A stretch of 64,000 bases of DNA from Plasmodium coatneyi (GCF_001680005.1 NC_033566.1:2170001-2234000); one strand, 5' to 3'; shown: positions 1 to 13,100, counted from the first letter of the stretch. Translations and numbers: made by a program. Notes: a model not told the origin generated them from the letters alone.

Positions 1-2316
1 TTTCTTTTGCACTGTTCCAATGTTGACTGCAAAAACGGGTATCTTCGAATCTTTTAAAAATATGAGTAGCGCTTCTAATGAACCAAGCGTGCTAGCCATA
101 ACGTAGAGACCTACTCCAGTTTTATCTACATGATTGAAGACGTCCGAAACGTCTGTCATGGCTTTCTTTTTGTAGTCCTCAATTTCGTTCGTATTGTTGG
201 CAACGAAGAGGGAAGTACCACAGAGGACCTCTTCCAATCCGTTGGCAGAGATTTTCACTCCAATGCATGCCTTAATCGACTTGTGGTGCACATACTCGTT
301 TTTTATTCTTAGCTCTTTTAACGGTTGTGGGGTTAGCAACGCTCTAATAACTGTGACGATGGGTCCGTTCATACCACACAGGACGATGGTATCCGATTCT
401 TTAAGAACCCCATTAGTGAGAATTACATCGATGGTTGTTCCTAGCCCTTCAATATTTTTTACTTCCAAAACGGTGCACTCTAATTTATCATGGTATTCAA
501 TATTTTTCAGCATAAAGTTCTGCGTCAGTTTTACTAAAATCATAATCAGGTCGGCAATTCCTTCCCCAGTTATTGCACTTGTCGGTACGATGGAAACATA
601 TTTCCTCGGGTTGGGGTTTTCCCAATAGAGATGGCAATTCAATCCCTGTTCGGCTAGCTCATTAAGAATATTTTGTAGCCTATCCTTAAACTCATCTTGT
701 GTGTTTTCCTTTTGCTTTTTAAACGTGTAGTTAAATGGAGACCAGTCATTTTTGCTCCACATGTAAAGTCTGTCAATTTTGTTCAGTGCAATAACGAAAG
801 GACAATTCCTTTGCTTCAATATTTGAATGGATTCCTTCGTTTGTTGCTCCAATCCGTGCATTAAGTCAATCACTAAAATGGCTATATCGCATAAAGAGGA
901 GCCTCTTTTCCTGAGATTGTAAAAGGACTCATGCCCCGGGGTGTCGATAATCATAATTCCCTTCGACATGCACCTAATACTTTCATCTACTTTTTTTATT
1001 TCCTTATCTAGGACATCCTTTGGGAAGAAGGTAGCTCCGATTTGCTGCGTAATTCCTCCCGCTTCATTGTCCTGCACATTTGTATGTCGTAGTTTGTCTA
1101 GTAGTTTCGTTTTTCCCGTGTCGACGTGACCTAATATACACACAATGGCTGACCGATATTCGCTCTCATCGTCTGAGTCGTCATGGGCGTTCTTGTTCTT
1201 CTCGTTACTATTACTTTTGCTAGCTTCTGTTTTTTTTTTTCCTTTTTTGGTGCTAAGTGCGTCCGCCTTTGTGCCCTTCTTCCCGTCTGCTCCTTTGGCT
1301 TCCTTTGATTTGTTCCTCTCTTTATCTGTCTTCTCATTAGTTTGTTTTTCGTTGGACTGTTTTTCCTTTTTGCTCTCTTCATCCACGTTGAGGAAGTCTT
1401 CCCAGTCGTCCAGGACAATTTCTTTTGGGTCTTCCTTAGCTAGCGCATCAACGAGCTTACTTCCTTCCGGTGTATTACCTCCCGTCCCCTCCGCGTTATT
1501 ATTCAAATTTCCACTTCCACTCGCGTTAGCATTTGTTTTGTTCTTTTTCTTCTTTAGGAAAGCTTTCGTTTTGTTGAGGTCAATGTTGATGATTTCCGCT
1601 TTGGCTTTTTCCTTCGGTTCGATCAGCACCCCCGACTCTTTCAGCGTTTTCAAATACAATTCTTTTTTTTTTTTTTCTTCCTTCGCTTTTGCACTTAACA
1701 ATTTTCCCTCCTTTTTTAACTGCATTTTTTTTTCCAATTTAGCTAATCGTTTTTTTTCCTTCTCTTCCTCCTCCTTTCTAATTCTTTCTTCTTCCTCTTC
1801 TTGTTTTCTTTTTTCCTCTTCCCTTTTTTTTTCTTCATATTCTTTTAGTAGTCTGAGTCTTTCCGCCGCTGCCTTGGCCATTTCGGACATTCCTGACGTG
1901 CCCTTCTGTTCCTTCACTTTCTCCTTGTCCTTCTTTTTCTTTTTTTTGTTCTTCTTGGCAGCGTCATTTGCAGCATCATTAGCGTCATCATTGGCATCAG
2001 CCGCATCGGCGTCCTGCTCGGCCGTTCCCTTTTTCGCCTCTCCTTCTTCCTGTCCCTCCTCTTCATTTTCTTTGCTCTTCATTTGCTCCTTCTTCTGCTT
2101 CATCTTTTCCTTTTTCTTTTTCGACTTGGACATTTTGGTCGCTTCGTTTTCCTCAGCCCCAGCAGGGGCAACTGCACCACCTGCTTCCCCATTGGCTTCT
2201 GCTACTCCCTTTTCCTTCTCGCCCTTTACTTCATCTTCGCGCTTCTCGTCAAAGCCGAATTCGGCAAGGATCGCATCCAAGTCGTCCTTCTTCTTCCCCT
2301 TTTTGTTTTTGCTCAT
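1..2316 (-). CDS. eIF5B: Translation initiation factor eIF5B/IF-2 (3' part outside window)
   Basis: GTPase that promotes joining of the 60S subunit at the end of initiation in the cytosol. The open frame runs from the ATG at 2316 to the left edge without a stop, giving 772 codons. Residues 1 to about 390 are a Lys/Glu-rich low-complexity tail typical of eukaryotic eIF5B. The G domain follows: G1 GHVDTGKT near residue 397, switch-II DTPGH near 457 and G4 NKID near 509, with GGITQQIG between G1 and G3. Domain II follows, and the frame is still open at the edge, so domains III-IV lie outside. No intron is visible. The plus-strand 412-codon ORF over the N-terminal region is an antisense shadow of this charged tail. 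The cytosolic form is favoured over organellar IF-2 because there is a charged tail and no leader peptide. Confidence 0.95.
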   Translation of the reverse strand, partial: MSKNKKGKKKDDLDAILAEFGFDEKREDEVKGEKEKGVAEANGEAGGAVAPAGAEENEATKMSKSKKKKEKMKQKKEQMKSKENEEEGQEEGEAKKGTAEQDADAADANDDANDAANDAAKKNKKKKKKDKEKVKEQKGTSGMSEMAKAAAERLRLLKEYEEKKREEEKRKQEEEEERIRKEEEEKEKKRLAKLEKKMQLKKEGKLLSAKAKEEKKKKELYLKTLKESGVLIEPKEKAKAEIINIDLNKTKAFLKKKKNKTNANASGSGNLNNNAEGTGGNTPEGSKLVDALAKEDPKEIVLDDWEDFLNVDEESKKEKQSNEKQTNEKTDKERNKSKEAKGADGKKGTKADALSTKKGKKKTEASKSNSNEKNKNAHDDSDDESEYRSAIVCILGHVDTGKTKLLDKLRHTNVQDNEAGGITQQIGATFFPKDVLDKEIKKVDESIRCMSKGIMIIDTPGHESFYNLRKRGSSLCDIAILVIDLMHGLEQQTKESIQILKQRNCPFVIALNKIDRLYMWSKNDWSPFNYTFKKQKENTQDEFKDRLQNILNELAEQGLNCHLYWENPNPRKYVSIVPTSAITGEGIADLIMILVKLTQNFMLKNIEYHDKLECTVLEVKNIEGLGTTIDVILTNGVLKESDTIVLCGMNGPIVTVIRALLTPQPLKELRIKNEYVHHKSIKACIGVKISANGLEEVLCGTSLFVANNTNEIEDYKKKAMTDVSDVFNHVDKTGVGLYVMASTLGSLEALLIFLKDSKIPVFAVNIGTVQKK

Positions 2317-3822
2317 TTTGGGAAGATTCGTAGCGGACCGAACTGGTGTGCGTATATATGTGTGTATATATATGGGGATATAGCATACACTAGTTGCCTA
2401 TGCAGAGGGGGGGTGTGAATTCTTCGTTTGGGAACTCCACTTAAAAGTTCTCTCCCCGTTTACAGCTTCCTTCCCTCGTCTTTTCGCTCTTTCCTAGTCG
2501 AAGGGCAAACTTTCATTCCCCTTTTGCGTGGTGAATCCCAAACTTTGCAGTTGCAAGATGGTGTGACAGTTGCTCTTCCGCATCGGTGGGAATTACATCT
2601 CTCGTGGAGTTCTATGTGCACAGGTTGGGCTTTCCCTGGTGAATCCTCTTCCAGGGGAGCTCCAACGTCGGTAGCTTCAACAACGGTTGCTTTTTCACCA
2701 CTGTTGCTTCTCCTGCCCTTTTAACCGTTTGAACTGCTCTGGAAGTTTCCAACGGAGGAGGAACTTTTCTACCTGTTCAGCCTTTACGGTGGCCCACTTT
2801 TCCCATTTGCCGGGTCGCCTCGCCCATCACTAAAAAAAAGGCTTCGCAAAGGTTGGGTGATGATGGCTTAAGTTTTGCCTTCTTTTAGTTTAACTGTTTG
2901 GTTAGTTAACTTTGCCTTTTTTCATTTTTTTTTTTTTTTTTCTTTTTTGCGTTGTGAGAACTTGCTTCCCTTTCGCAGTTTACAAAAAGCTGGATTAAAA
3001 AAAAAAAATAAAAAAGGGACTCGCGATACTGAAGTGCCGCTTTATGATCTGCGCCCTGCGTTCTTCCCTCTTCCGCCTTTCCTCTTGAAATGCATTTTTC
3101 AGGCAGCCGGGAGGTCCCCTTTATTTAATTTTTTCTGTCACCTCGGTGTACCATCGGGGGCGTATGGATACCCTGCATATGCCACGCGTATGCAAACGGC
3201 GGAGCAAGTGCCTACACGAACGAACGCCTACGGGGAATACGGGTAACTTACCGGATTGCGGCATACGTGGTAGAGAAATAACACTACACGTTTTTTTTTT
3301 TTTTGTTTTGTTCCACAATTAGGATTTTTTTTTAACTTCACTGGAACGTAGCATACGGGAAAATCTATTTAAAAAATTCACTACATAAAAGGGGGAAAAT
3401 AATTTTCGCGCAGACTGGGAAAGGCGGTTCCTCACGTATGAGCTGCTCTAAGCCGCTTTGGAACTTAGTGGATCACGCGCTTTGGCAAATACTGTTTGGT
3501 CTAGTTCTACTGGCTTATCATATGTAGCATGGCTTACCCATGTTGTGTGCGTATCGAAATCCTTCTGCGTACAGTCATCAATTAACAACAACTTTGCATG
3601 GTAGGAAGTCCTCTTCAGCGAAAAAAAAAAAATAAATTCCTCCCCATATGGCTTCTCCTTTTTTGTTCACCACATTCCATCAGAGGATCATCCATTTGAG
3701 AAAAACATTCCGTTGTTTCCCGCGCGGTTGCTAATTTGATCAGTTTGAAATATTTTCTGTTTGCAATTTCTCCACGTTGAGAAGTCAAAAAAAAAAAAAA
3801 ATCCAACATAATAGCTAGCACA
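2317..3822. other. Intergenic, divergent 5' regions of eIF5B and glutaredoxin-like gene
   Basis: Head-to-head spacer of 1.5 kb. It holds pyrimidine-rich stretches, a T tract near 2925-2941, A tracts near 2998-3008 and 3787-3799, and no convincing ORF or RNA gene. The A tract at 3787-3799 lies about 25 bases upstream of the next start codon. Confidence 0.6.
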
Positions 3823-4482
3823 ATGAACTTCATTAAGGAAGAGGAAAAGGACAAGTGCGTGGAGGGACATGGACAGAAGCTATTCTACCTCAAGTCGAGC
3901 AAAGAAAAAGAATACGAGTTACACATGGATGTTTGCCAAGCCATGGTAGAAGATTGCCCCATGTTGGAAGTGTACGTGGCTAGTCCAAAAGAAGGAAACA
4001 ATGAAAGCGGAATATTTGAATTTTATGAGAATGGCCAGCTCATAAAAAACTTTACCAATTGCAATGTCTCAACGGTTACGTCCTTCATAAGGAAGTATAT
4101 TCAAAAGGGAGGTTCCCCCATGGAGGCTACACAAACTGGGGAAGGTAACTCCACTGAAAAATCAGACACCGTGAAAAAAATAGAACATTTAATAGGGAGC
4201 AACAAAATTATCCTCTTCATGAAGGGAAGCAAAACTTTCCCCCAATGTAAATTCAGTAACGCAGTTGTGTTTATGCTAAATAGTTGTAAGATAAAGTACA
4301 CTACCTTTGATATTTTACAAGACCAAGACGTGCGTAATGAGCTGAAGGTTTATTCTAACTGGCCCACCTACCCACAACTCTACATAAACAAGGAGTTGAT
4401 TGGCGGCCACGATATTATTAAGAGCATGTACGACAGTGGCGAGCTGCAAGACGTGGTGCCGCAGGACTGCTTCGAGGGGTGA
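3823..4482 (+). CDS. GLP2: Monothiol (1-Cys) glutaredoxin-like protein
   Basis: The 219-residue protein has two parts. Residues 1 to about 90 look like a degenerate thioredoxin fold with no CxxC pair. Residues 115-215 form a monothiol glutaredoxin domain: KGS followed by the active site CKFS at 142-145, then the TYPQLYI segment (cis-Pro) and GGHDI glutathione-binding turn. Monothiol glutaredoxins bind glutathione-ligated [2Fe-2S] clusters and act in Fe-S delivery and iron sensing. The canonical motif is CGFS, so the Lys here is a departure, as I recall for some Plasmodium GLP proteins. The symbol rests on remembered synteny next to eIF5B in P. falciparum; GLP1 is the alternative. Single exon; the ATG is the first after the A tract. 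No leader peptide is seen, so a cytosolic location is inferred. Confidence 0.85.
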   Translation: MNFIKEEEKDKCVEGHGQKLFYLKSSKEKEYELHMDVCQAMVEDCPMLEVYVASPKEGNNESGIFEFYENGQLIKNFTNCNVSTVTSFIRKYIQKGGSPMEATQTGEGNSTEKSDTVKKIEHLIGSNKIILFMKGSKTFPQCKFSNAVVFMLNSCKIKYTTFDILQDQDVRNELKVYSNWPTYPQLYINKELIGGHDIIKSMYDSGELQDVVPQDCFEG

Positions 4483-4729
4483 CTGGAGCATTGTCAAATA
4501 ACATCCCATAGCACAGGGTAAGCACTTCACCCATGACGTGCAGAAAATTACCAACTGGTAAGCAACTCATTAGCAACTGGTTACCAACAGGGGAACACCC
4601 ATGGAGGGAGGACACCATATGGGTGGTTAACAAAAGCGATGCTTTTTCCATCCCCCTTGTGAGTTATCATCCTCAGATGATCCTGACTCCACCGAACGGA
4701 AATTCCCTCTGCTTCCTGTCCAACCGGTG

Positions 4730-4767
<38 letters not shown>

Positions 4768-5713
4768 GTCTTCCCCCCAAGGCACTTAACCCTGTCAGTA
4801 GGTTTGTCACTTCTGGGGGTATTCCCCAATTTCCCTTTTTCCACACCATCATTGCAGTGCTAACTTTGCCGCGTTGATTCTTACCTCCCGCGTGGACCTC
4901 CCCCCCAAAGGAGGGCTCCCTTTTTAAAAACCTCTCTCCAGTGCAGAGCACTCTTTGCAACACGGAGTCCCACACTCATGGGGGTCCTATTCCCAATGGG
5001 CCTTCCCCGAAACCACAAAACGGTTAACAGTGTATACTAACGTAGGTGCTGCATTCATTGCAATTTTCTCCAGTGGTTGACAAATGAGCCAATGTAGAGG
5101 TGCGCGTTTTTTCCATAGTTACGTGGAAATCAGTTTAATATATTATATAGTATAGTACACGTAGAGGTAACTACGAGGGGACGCAAAACTGCTCATGCAA
5201 TAGAATCGCGCCAAGATTAACAAAGAAACGCACGGGGATGCAACCCAGCGGAATTATTCACCACACGGTAACATGAAGCATCATCTGGGCTGCAAAAATA
5301 GACGGCAATGTGAGCTGCATGTACGCAATGAAAAAGTTACAATGGCGAATTACCCACTTGCCAGGACGCCTCGTCTTTAATTAATCATTCCTAGGGTATA
5401 TACATCCGTCAAGCTAATGTGAGGAATAGCTTGTACTCTTTCTTTATTTCTCCTTTGTGTGACGTTTCTGCGATGTTGAGGTGGGGTGCGCCCGTTGGTT
5501 AAAGAAGTAGTGACACAGTTGGTTACTCATACAACTGGTAAATCTCCACCCAGATGATACTGCAATGAGGCAAAGCAAAGAACACGCTAACACCTTGATC
5601 ATGCGTTCTTGTTTAGGAAGTCAAATCCGAGGGCCTAAAAAGGAGGCGAATGAAGATACACCACATGTGGCACCATCTCTGGGTGCACTAAAACAAACGT
5701 TCTCCTTTGCTAA
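4483..5713. other. Intergenic, convergent 3' regions
   Basis: Spacer between two genes that end towards each other. It contains a T tract of about 27 at 4733-4760 and scattered short ORFs with no coding character. Nothing else supportable is seen. Confidence 0.6.
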
Positions 5714-8700
5714 TCATATCACAGGTGGGTGTTGCCACATTACCTTTTTGCCCAGCTGCGCGATCAAACAGTTCGGGCACATCTTGGACGTATACTCTCG
5801 CTTCGACACGGACTGGCAAAAGGGACAGCAGACCGTTTCCTCATTCGGCTTGATCCTCGTTAAGCTGACGCTGCATACTCTCATGTTATCTGTGGGGATA
5901 AAAAAGGGGCATAAGAAGGTATGGTTATTAACCCATGTGCTTCCATCTTACTGTTGAGGGGGGGCAGTTTTTCTTTTTTTTTTTCCATGCTGCTGTCCTT
6001 ACGATAATCGTTCGGGTCGTAGTCAATGCTGTGCTGTTCCGTGCTTTTCTGCTCGCACATGAGCAGAATTTTCTTCGCCTTAACGATTTCTTCCTCGGAG
6101 CCTTTGATGCTTTCGTAGTTCCCGTTTATCAGCCGTTTGGCGAACTGCACAGGGGGGGGTAAATATAGCGATGATGTAGTGGTAATATAGTGGTGACGTA
6201 GTGGTAATATAGTGGTGACGTAGTAGTGCAAAGAGATGTGGAGGATGTGGTAAATCCCCGCTTCTGGGTTGTGTCTTACCGATCCAGCCGTGACGTAGTT
6301 TTGTGCCTTCCACGCGAGACCCATGCCTCTCCTGAGGACTAAGTACAAGTGTGAGTTCTGCATAGGACAGCAAGTAAAGTAGGCCATCAATTCTAGGCTC
6401 CTCCTTGGGTCCTCCGTAGCAGTGGCATTCCTCTCCTCCTCTAATCTCATGGCTAAAATGTAGCTAGTACACATATGCAGGTATTCATTCATTTCTGTGT
6501 CCTTATCAGCAGGGGTTACAAATATCATGTGGTAGAGGGTGCTCCTGAAGAGGCTCAAAGCTGTAGAAAATTTTCCCAGGGTCACTAATTTGTGTGCCTT
6601 TTTAATTTGGTTGAAAAGGAAGTGCTGATTGATGTATACGTTCGTATTTGTTGTCTCCTCATTTGTGTTTATCGGTATCTTCAACGGAACGTAATTCGGG
6701 ATGGGGGTCAGATAGGCATACGTCGAAATGTATACATTTTTTATAATTCCTTTTAATGGCTTCATATCAACGATGCCGTATTTTTTGGAAATAAGGTTAA
6801 GTGCGTTGGTTATATTTCCCGTCCTTATGTGGTCCATGATTCGTCCGTACTTTTTGGCCATAACTTCGTAGAGGTTATCTGCGCGCTCGATTTTGGTACT
6901 CCTCACAGATGTGGCTGCACTCTTGCTTAGTAGTTCTTTGTGGTCTTCCAGGTCCAAGTCGATGTTTATGATGTCCTCGTCGTTGACTTCGTCTTTCCAC
7001 ACGTCGTCTTCATCGGATGCGTTGCTTCGTTGGTCTGCAAGGGGGGGAGAAAAATAAATCATCAAACGGTCAAACGGTAAAACGATCAATCGATCAAACG
7101 ATCAAACGGTCAAACAGGGAAGCATGCAATCGTAGGATGACCTGCTCCTTACCTGACTTGGCCAGGGCTTTTTTCTTCAACCCCTGGGGTGCGGATCCAC
7201 TGGGGTCGTCTCTAGCCTGGAATGTCTTCTCGAGGTTGATGACGGGCCAGTTGTAGGATCCATTCCACGCGGCTGGCGTTCCCCACTTGGGGGGGACATC
7301 CTTCGCCTCTTTGTACAAACCCATCTGTTCTGGTGACTGTTCCATTGATAGGTTTTTCTTTTGCCCGAAGGTGCTGTCAACCCTCACAATGGGTATAGGG
7401 GGGGACAGGTAAAAGGACTTCTCCGGGCAGTAGGTGCACTCATTTACGTCAAAGTCGAAATTCTTCTCTGATAAGTTAATGGGAATGTTGTACAGTTGGG
7501 AGCAGGCCCAAGCTAAGTTCACCTGGTTTTGTTCAACAAAGACGTTTATCCTCTGTTGTATGTCCCCCAAGTATAATGAATTCAGAAAAATGGAGATTAG
7601 GTCTCCCCTTATGATGGCAATATTTTGCATTTTTTTCAATTTTTCAATGTTGCCACTGAAGAGGTAGAGAAAGGAGAGCTTGTCGTAGGCCTTCATCCTC
7701 ACCAGGGCATATTCTGCGATATCGTAATTGCCTAGTAATAATGCATGAACGCTTAGAAGGTTCCAAATGTGCGTCTTATTAATTTTTTTGGCTGCCTTGA
7801 GGGCGTTATTCAAATGTCCCAACTGAATGGACAGATTAAAAAGGGTATGATTGTTGTTGACCATTTGTACTGCCAAATTTGCGAACCCCTTCTTTTTAAT
7901 ATACCCTATAAGGTTGTAACTGAAGTAGAGTTTTTTCTTTCCCTCATTGTGGTGGTCATTAGAGAAGGTGTTTCCTTTATGTTGTATGTCTAAATAATGG
8001 TAAGCACTCTGCTCATCATTGTTCGCAAGGGACAGTTTAAACAGATATTCCGTGTCGTTCAGCGGTTCACTGACCACGTCCTGCTTCCTCGTAAGGTAGA
8101 ATAATCTGTTGTTGTATATTTTGAAAAGGTACACAGGTTCTTCCAAACATTTGATTAGTCCCTTCTCTCCATTTATCATTATATATTTCAAATGACTAAG
8201 TGTATTGTAGATGAAGACATTTTTGTTTTCCTCATCCCAGACCCCACTTTTAACACGAATGTACTCATGCACTGTGCATAGGTGAACCAGATCGATCGTC
8301 GTCAGAACAACGTTATACTTAAACACGAAGGCAATATTGTGGTCCTTAAGTATTTCCACCGAAATGATGGTATCCGTGTGGTTCATTTCGTTTAGGACCT
8401 TTTTTACGCTTATATCGTATAGGTATATTTTGCTCTCCGAAAGGATGATTATCTTGTTATTATTCAGGGGGTAGACTGCTTCCACCTTGAAGGGTACCTC
8501 CACCCGTTTGGAGGTGTTATCTTCTGGTATGTTCTGAATGCTCAAGACGTAGTTGCCACTTCTCTTCTCCACAAGGAGGTACTTATTTCTCGTATAAAAT
8601 GAAACAGAAGAGCAGTGCTTATTTTTGATCAGGTATTTTACACTGTCCGGGTTGAACTCTTCTGGGTTTCTCCCCGCTTGGATGTTTTTCTGTGGGGACA

Positions 8701-10195
8701 CATTTGCGTTATTCGCACTGGAGTGCTTCGCCCATGATTTGAAGAAGTGCAATCCGGAGGGTGATGCAGGAGGTGACGTTGGTGACGCTGAGGTCATCCC
8801 CCCCATCATGCCTCCCCTGGAGAGAGACGCGTTGCCCGCACGACCGGCCCCGCTACCTTCCCCAACCGTGTCACAAACGATCAGGTCGAAGGAAAAATGA
8901 TCCTCCTCCTTGTACACAAAAAGAAGCATCACATGCGTGGTGCAGAATTGGTTGTATATCAACTTGTGATACCCAGACACCATCGCGTTGCCATTCTTCC
9001 TGACGGGACACAAACAAGTGTGTCTGTCACTCCTCACGTCGTAAGCATAAATCCGTTTCTCCTTCACGTATAACAAGACAGTTCCACATTTATCGAAGGG
9101 GCATTTTTCCTTCTCAAATTTGAATATGACCATCCCTGAGTCATGCCCCGAAGCAATTAAATTGGAGTTGGGTTTAAAGGACAGAATCCAAAAACGGTCA
9201 TTCTCTCTCCTGAACGTATGAATACATGCCCGTTTGGTGATATCCCATATTCGGATGGTTCTGTCTTCACTGTTACTTAACAATAAGTCGTCATTCGTTT
9301 GGTGGAAAACTAAACTGGACACGTTGTTAAAGTGACCCCTCAGGGTGTCCAACTCCCAACACTTGTTATCATTATACCTCCACAATTTTACTAGCTTATC
9401 ATCTGATCCAGATGCAATGATGGGTAGACTATGGTGAAAAGTGCAGCAGTTCACTCCCTTCTCATGACCCTCCAGAACGAACTTACAAATGGCGTCCGAT
9501 GCGCCAAACATGTTATTGTTGTTCTGTTGCTGCTGAAGCTGTTGCAGGTGCTGATTATTCGGGACAAAGGAATGCATGCCCATTTGGTTATCTCCAGATG
9601 AGGCCAGCACATCCGCGTTGTAAAGGCCCTTCGATAATCCATATGGCAAATCGCTCACCGCATTTTCACTCGTCAATATGACGTTCTTCTCTCGCAACAG
9701 TTTTATGTCCCACACACGTAGAGTTTTATCCAAGCTGCTGGAAATGATGAGGTCCTGTGTGGGATGAAATTCTGCACACATTACGTAGTGGTTATGTCCT
9801 GTCAATATGGCTATACAGACTCTGCTTTGCCAGTTCCATATTCTAATGGTCTGGTCATCTGAGGCGGATAGAATCCATGGGTAGGTCAGATGAAACTGCA
9901 CCTTCCTGATGTAGTCTAAATGGCCTACCAAATTGAAGACACATTTTTTTAGATGTATGTTCCACACCTTTATTAGGTAATCGTCTGCTCCACTGACAAA
10001 GAGGGGCTGCACGGCGTGGAAGTCTATGCCCCTTACGGGCCCCTCATGCTCCTCAAACTTTTCAATTAGAATCCCGATACGGTAGTCCCATAGCTGAATG
10101 ATTCCATTGTGCAGTCCTGCAAGGATGAGGTTGATCTTCGGATGGAAGGAAATGCTCTTCACCCTCTGGCTCTTCGTCTCGCATTTCACCAGCAT
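5714..10195 (-). CDS. COPA: Coatomer subunit alpha (alpha-COP), 4 exons
   Basis: Alpha-COP is a scaffold of the COPI coat for Golgi-to-ER transport and binds dilysine cargo tails. Exons on minus: 10195-7153, 7034-6280, 6144-5952, 5889-5714; all introns are GT..AG (GTAAGG, GTAAGA, GTAAGA donors) and phases close to 1,388 residues, near the usual length of about 1,200-1,400. Residues 1 to about 340 carry six or seven WD40 repeats with WD dipeptides (IQLWDYR, IKVWNIH, IRIWNWQ, LRVWDIK, IRIWDIT), interrupted by a Gln/Asn-rich insert. A second beta-propeller and alpha-solenoid follow. The last exon gives the C-terminal domain ending in paired Cys motifs, CCPFC and CPNC, as in the alpha-COP C-terminus that binds epsilon-COP. 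The extreme C-terminus could differ if a GTAATG in the last exon were used as a donor. Confidence 0.95.
6145..6279 (-). repeat. 22-nt direct repeat inside coatomer alpha intron 2
   Basis: Two adjacent copies of a 22-nt unit (GTAGTGGTAATATAGTGGTGAC on plus, read as two halves of about 11) start at 6176 and 6198 within the 135-bp intron. It is a small tandem repeat likely to be length-variable between strains. Confidence 0.7.
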
Positions 10196-13100
10196 CTTGA
10201 TTGGTTCTTAGGGCAGGTAGCAACTTCAATCGGCACTTCTATTAGCACTTCTATCAGCACTTGTTTCGCAACTCCCCTTGGCGCTCCTCTCCTGCGGGGG
10301 CACTACAACGCGGCCCACCGCACATGTACCCAAGTAAACACAAATGTACCGCCTTGGCAGGTTCAAAATCAGGAAAAGGTGCCTCCTTGTAAAGTGCTAC
10401 GCATAGCTACACGTGTCAGAAGAAGCTCCTCTTATGGGAGGCAACTCCCTATTGCAGATGCAAACATATTTTTTTTTTTTACCCTCCTCGCGCAACCCAC
10501 CTATTGGAACTCAGCACGCTCCGCAAGGAAAAAACAAACTGAATCGAATTTTAGAAAGCTTAATTAGGCACGCATTAAAGGGAAAAGGGGAATACTTTAC
10601 GTATGAACATAAAGGACCAAGCATTCTTAACGGATAACGGGGGAGGGGGAAATTACAATGCGGAAAAAAAAAAAAAAAAAAAAAAAAAAATGCTACTATG
10701 CAAGGGTGTTAAAATGATTAGAGAGCGCATGTGCCCTTTACCAATGCTACGCTCCGAATGTTTTATTTGCTTCGTGGAAAGGTCATATGCTTACCCATTA
10801 AGAACGACTTGAGGTCGGCGCGCCCCTTCCCTTTTTTTGTACACGCCGTGAATATATGCACTACGCCTGGTCAAGCAGTCCGTCGATCGTGCCGCAAATG
10901 ACTCTTCGCGAACATTTGGGGGCAGATCACTTAGGGAAAACGCAATAGAGGTGTAAGCAAAAATGAGAATATATGCGACCTACAGGCTGCTACTTAAAGT
11001 AATATTTATCTATGCCTTTTCTCCCAATGGGGTCACCGCGAATGATGGGAGAGAGTACCTTACCTTTATGTATGCACGTTCCTTGTACCATGCGCCACAA
11101 TAATAATCGCGCAATGTATTATGGGCAACCCTCCCGAAGGAAGAATGTGGCATGTGTGAACAGGTCGACAGTTTGAGGTCCAGCAACGCGTAACAAAAAA
11201 AAAAAAAAAAAAAAAAGCAAACCAAACCAAAACAAAGGCAAATAATAAGTGGCCGCGCGGCATGGCAGCAGCCTATTGACCGATCAACTGAAACGGCAAG
11301 AAAAGAGACTGTGCCAGGCAGGAACAAAAAAAGAAAAAAAATAAATAAATGAGTAATTCCCCTCCAATTTGGCAAAAAAGGTCTTTCCTTCTGCCCTCAT
11401 GGATACGAAGACACCTCCTGAGGGTCTTTCCTTTTCTGTTCATTTGAGAAGGCACACCAATATGTGAGGACAACTTCGTTGTATACTAATGGAAGTGACG
11501 GTGTAGTATACGCGCGTGGGTGATAGCGCCGGGGGGAAAGACAAAAGAGGGCAGCCAAAGGGGAAGCAACTACCATCGCCAATACAAAAGCGCCTCAAAT
11601 TTGAAGCGAGCAATTTTAGGTTCAACACATATGGATTAACAAGGGGGAGCCCCAATACTAAGTGGGCAAATGCCAAATGGTCATTTCGAACCCTTTGAGG
11701 GGCATACCTTATGCTTCCCATTTGGGCACCACAGAAAAGTTATCCTTCTGCACTCCCTTCATCCCCACCTGTTCCAGTGCGGGAAGTCTATTTTTAAGTT
11801 TGCCCACGCGGTGTGTTCCCAACTGTGCATGGACGCAGAGGTACGGGTGACAAAACCACCCCGATTGCGCTCATCTGCAGAGAGAGGTTAACATTCCGCA
11901 CGTTAGCACGTGGCCCAAATGAACATAGTCACGGTGTTCATGTCGGGTGATGAGAAAAAACAAGTCCTGTGTTGGCCAATTTGTGCTGACCAAAATGGGG
12001 GTAATATTTCTCCTCTCATACGCGGGCGGAGAAAAAAGAAAAAAGGAAAAAGGAAAAAGGAAAAAAACTTTTGAAAGGGAATGAACGGGGAGAAGTTCCA
12101 AATATGGTCATTTCAAATTGGGGGCTCACCACAATCAGCTTTGATAACCATTGCCAAATGGAAGCACGCGCAGGAGGTTTACATTCCCAGGGGTGAAAGA
12201 ATCTGCATGACGCTGCATGAGAGGTAAATGGCTGACTCCATGGTTGATGAAGTTTAGCCTGAGGGGAATAAGTAAAGAAAGCACCTGATAGACCTACACC
12301 AATAGGTGGGAAATATTTGCCCCTTCTCAGTGGGCATACACCTCATAGACGAAATTGGAAGTGTGCTAATCCGTTGTAGGCGTTAAGTTCGGTCTCCTGT
12401 GTTAAGTTAGGCAGGGGTCACATGCCGATAGAGACCGATACAAGCGTTACGACATGGCCTCGACTGTTAACCCCCCTGGCGAATTCATCTAATAGTTGCC
12501 CATTCCTGTTAAGGAGGTCAGGGCTACCTTTTTCACCTCAATGCCCCTTTCGTGGGTAGTTCAGTGATGTAGGATGGGCAACCACGAACGAATGTGAACG
12601 TAAGAAATTAGTATGCTTACATTGCCGCACAGTCAAACGGTTGCCTGTATCTGCGCGTGCTGATAGCTGACGCAAGGAGCGGATCACCCGTAGAACGTAC
12701 CATTTATGCATTCTCTGTAGTGACCCTCGCGTGTGGTATGAGGTCAGTGGGGTTCTGCATTACATACGAATATTTGGGAGAACACCATCGGAAGAGGCAC
12801 TGATCCAAACGTACAATTCCGGAGATTAATTTTTTTTATTTTGGTGGGGCAACTCTAAAACACGTGGAAATACATTCCGAAGTGATGAAAGTAGGCAGCA
12901 CTGGCTGGTTGGCTTGTGCGCTTTGACTGAACCGGTGAAGAGTCAACGCTGGGTGGTAGCGGCAAAAAGTACAGCGCGCAAGGTGGGCCCCTTTAAAATA
13001 CAAAGGGAGCACAAAATAGGCCCCACCTTGCCCGTAAAATGGAGTACAGAAAAAAAGAAAAACTGTAAAACGTCAAAATTGCGATATAATTTTTTTTTTT

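Noticed and set aside
1145..2383. 412-codon plus-strand ORF
   Set aside because: Antisense shadow of the charged eIF5B N-terminal tail; Ser/Phe/Leu runs mirror Lys/Glu codons and there is no independent motif.
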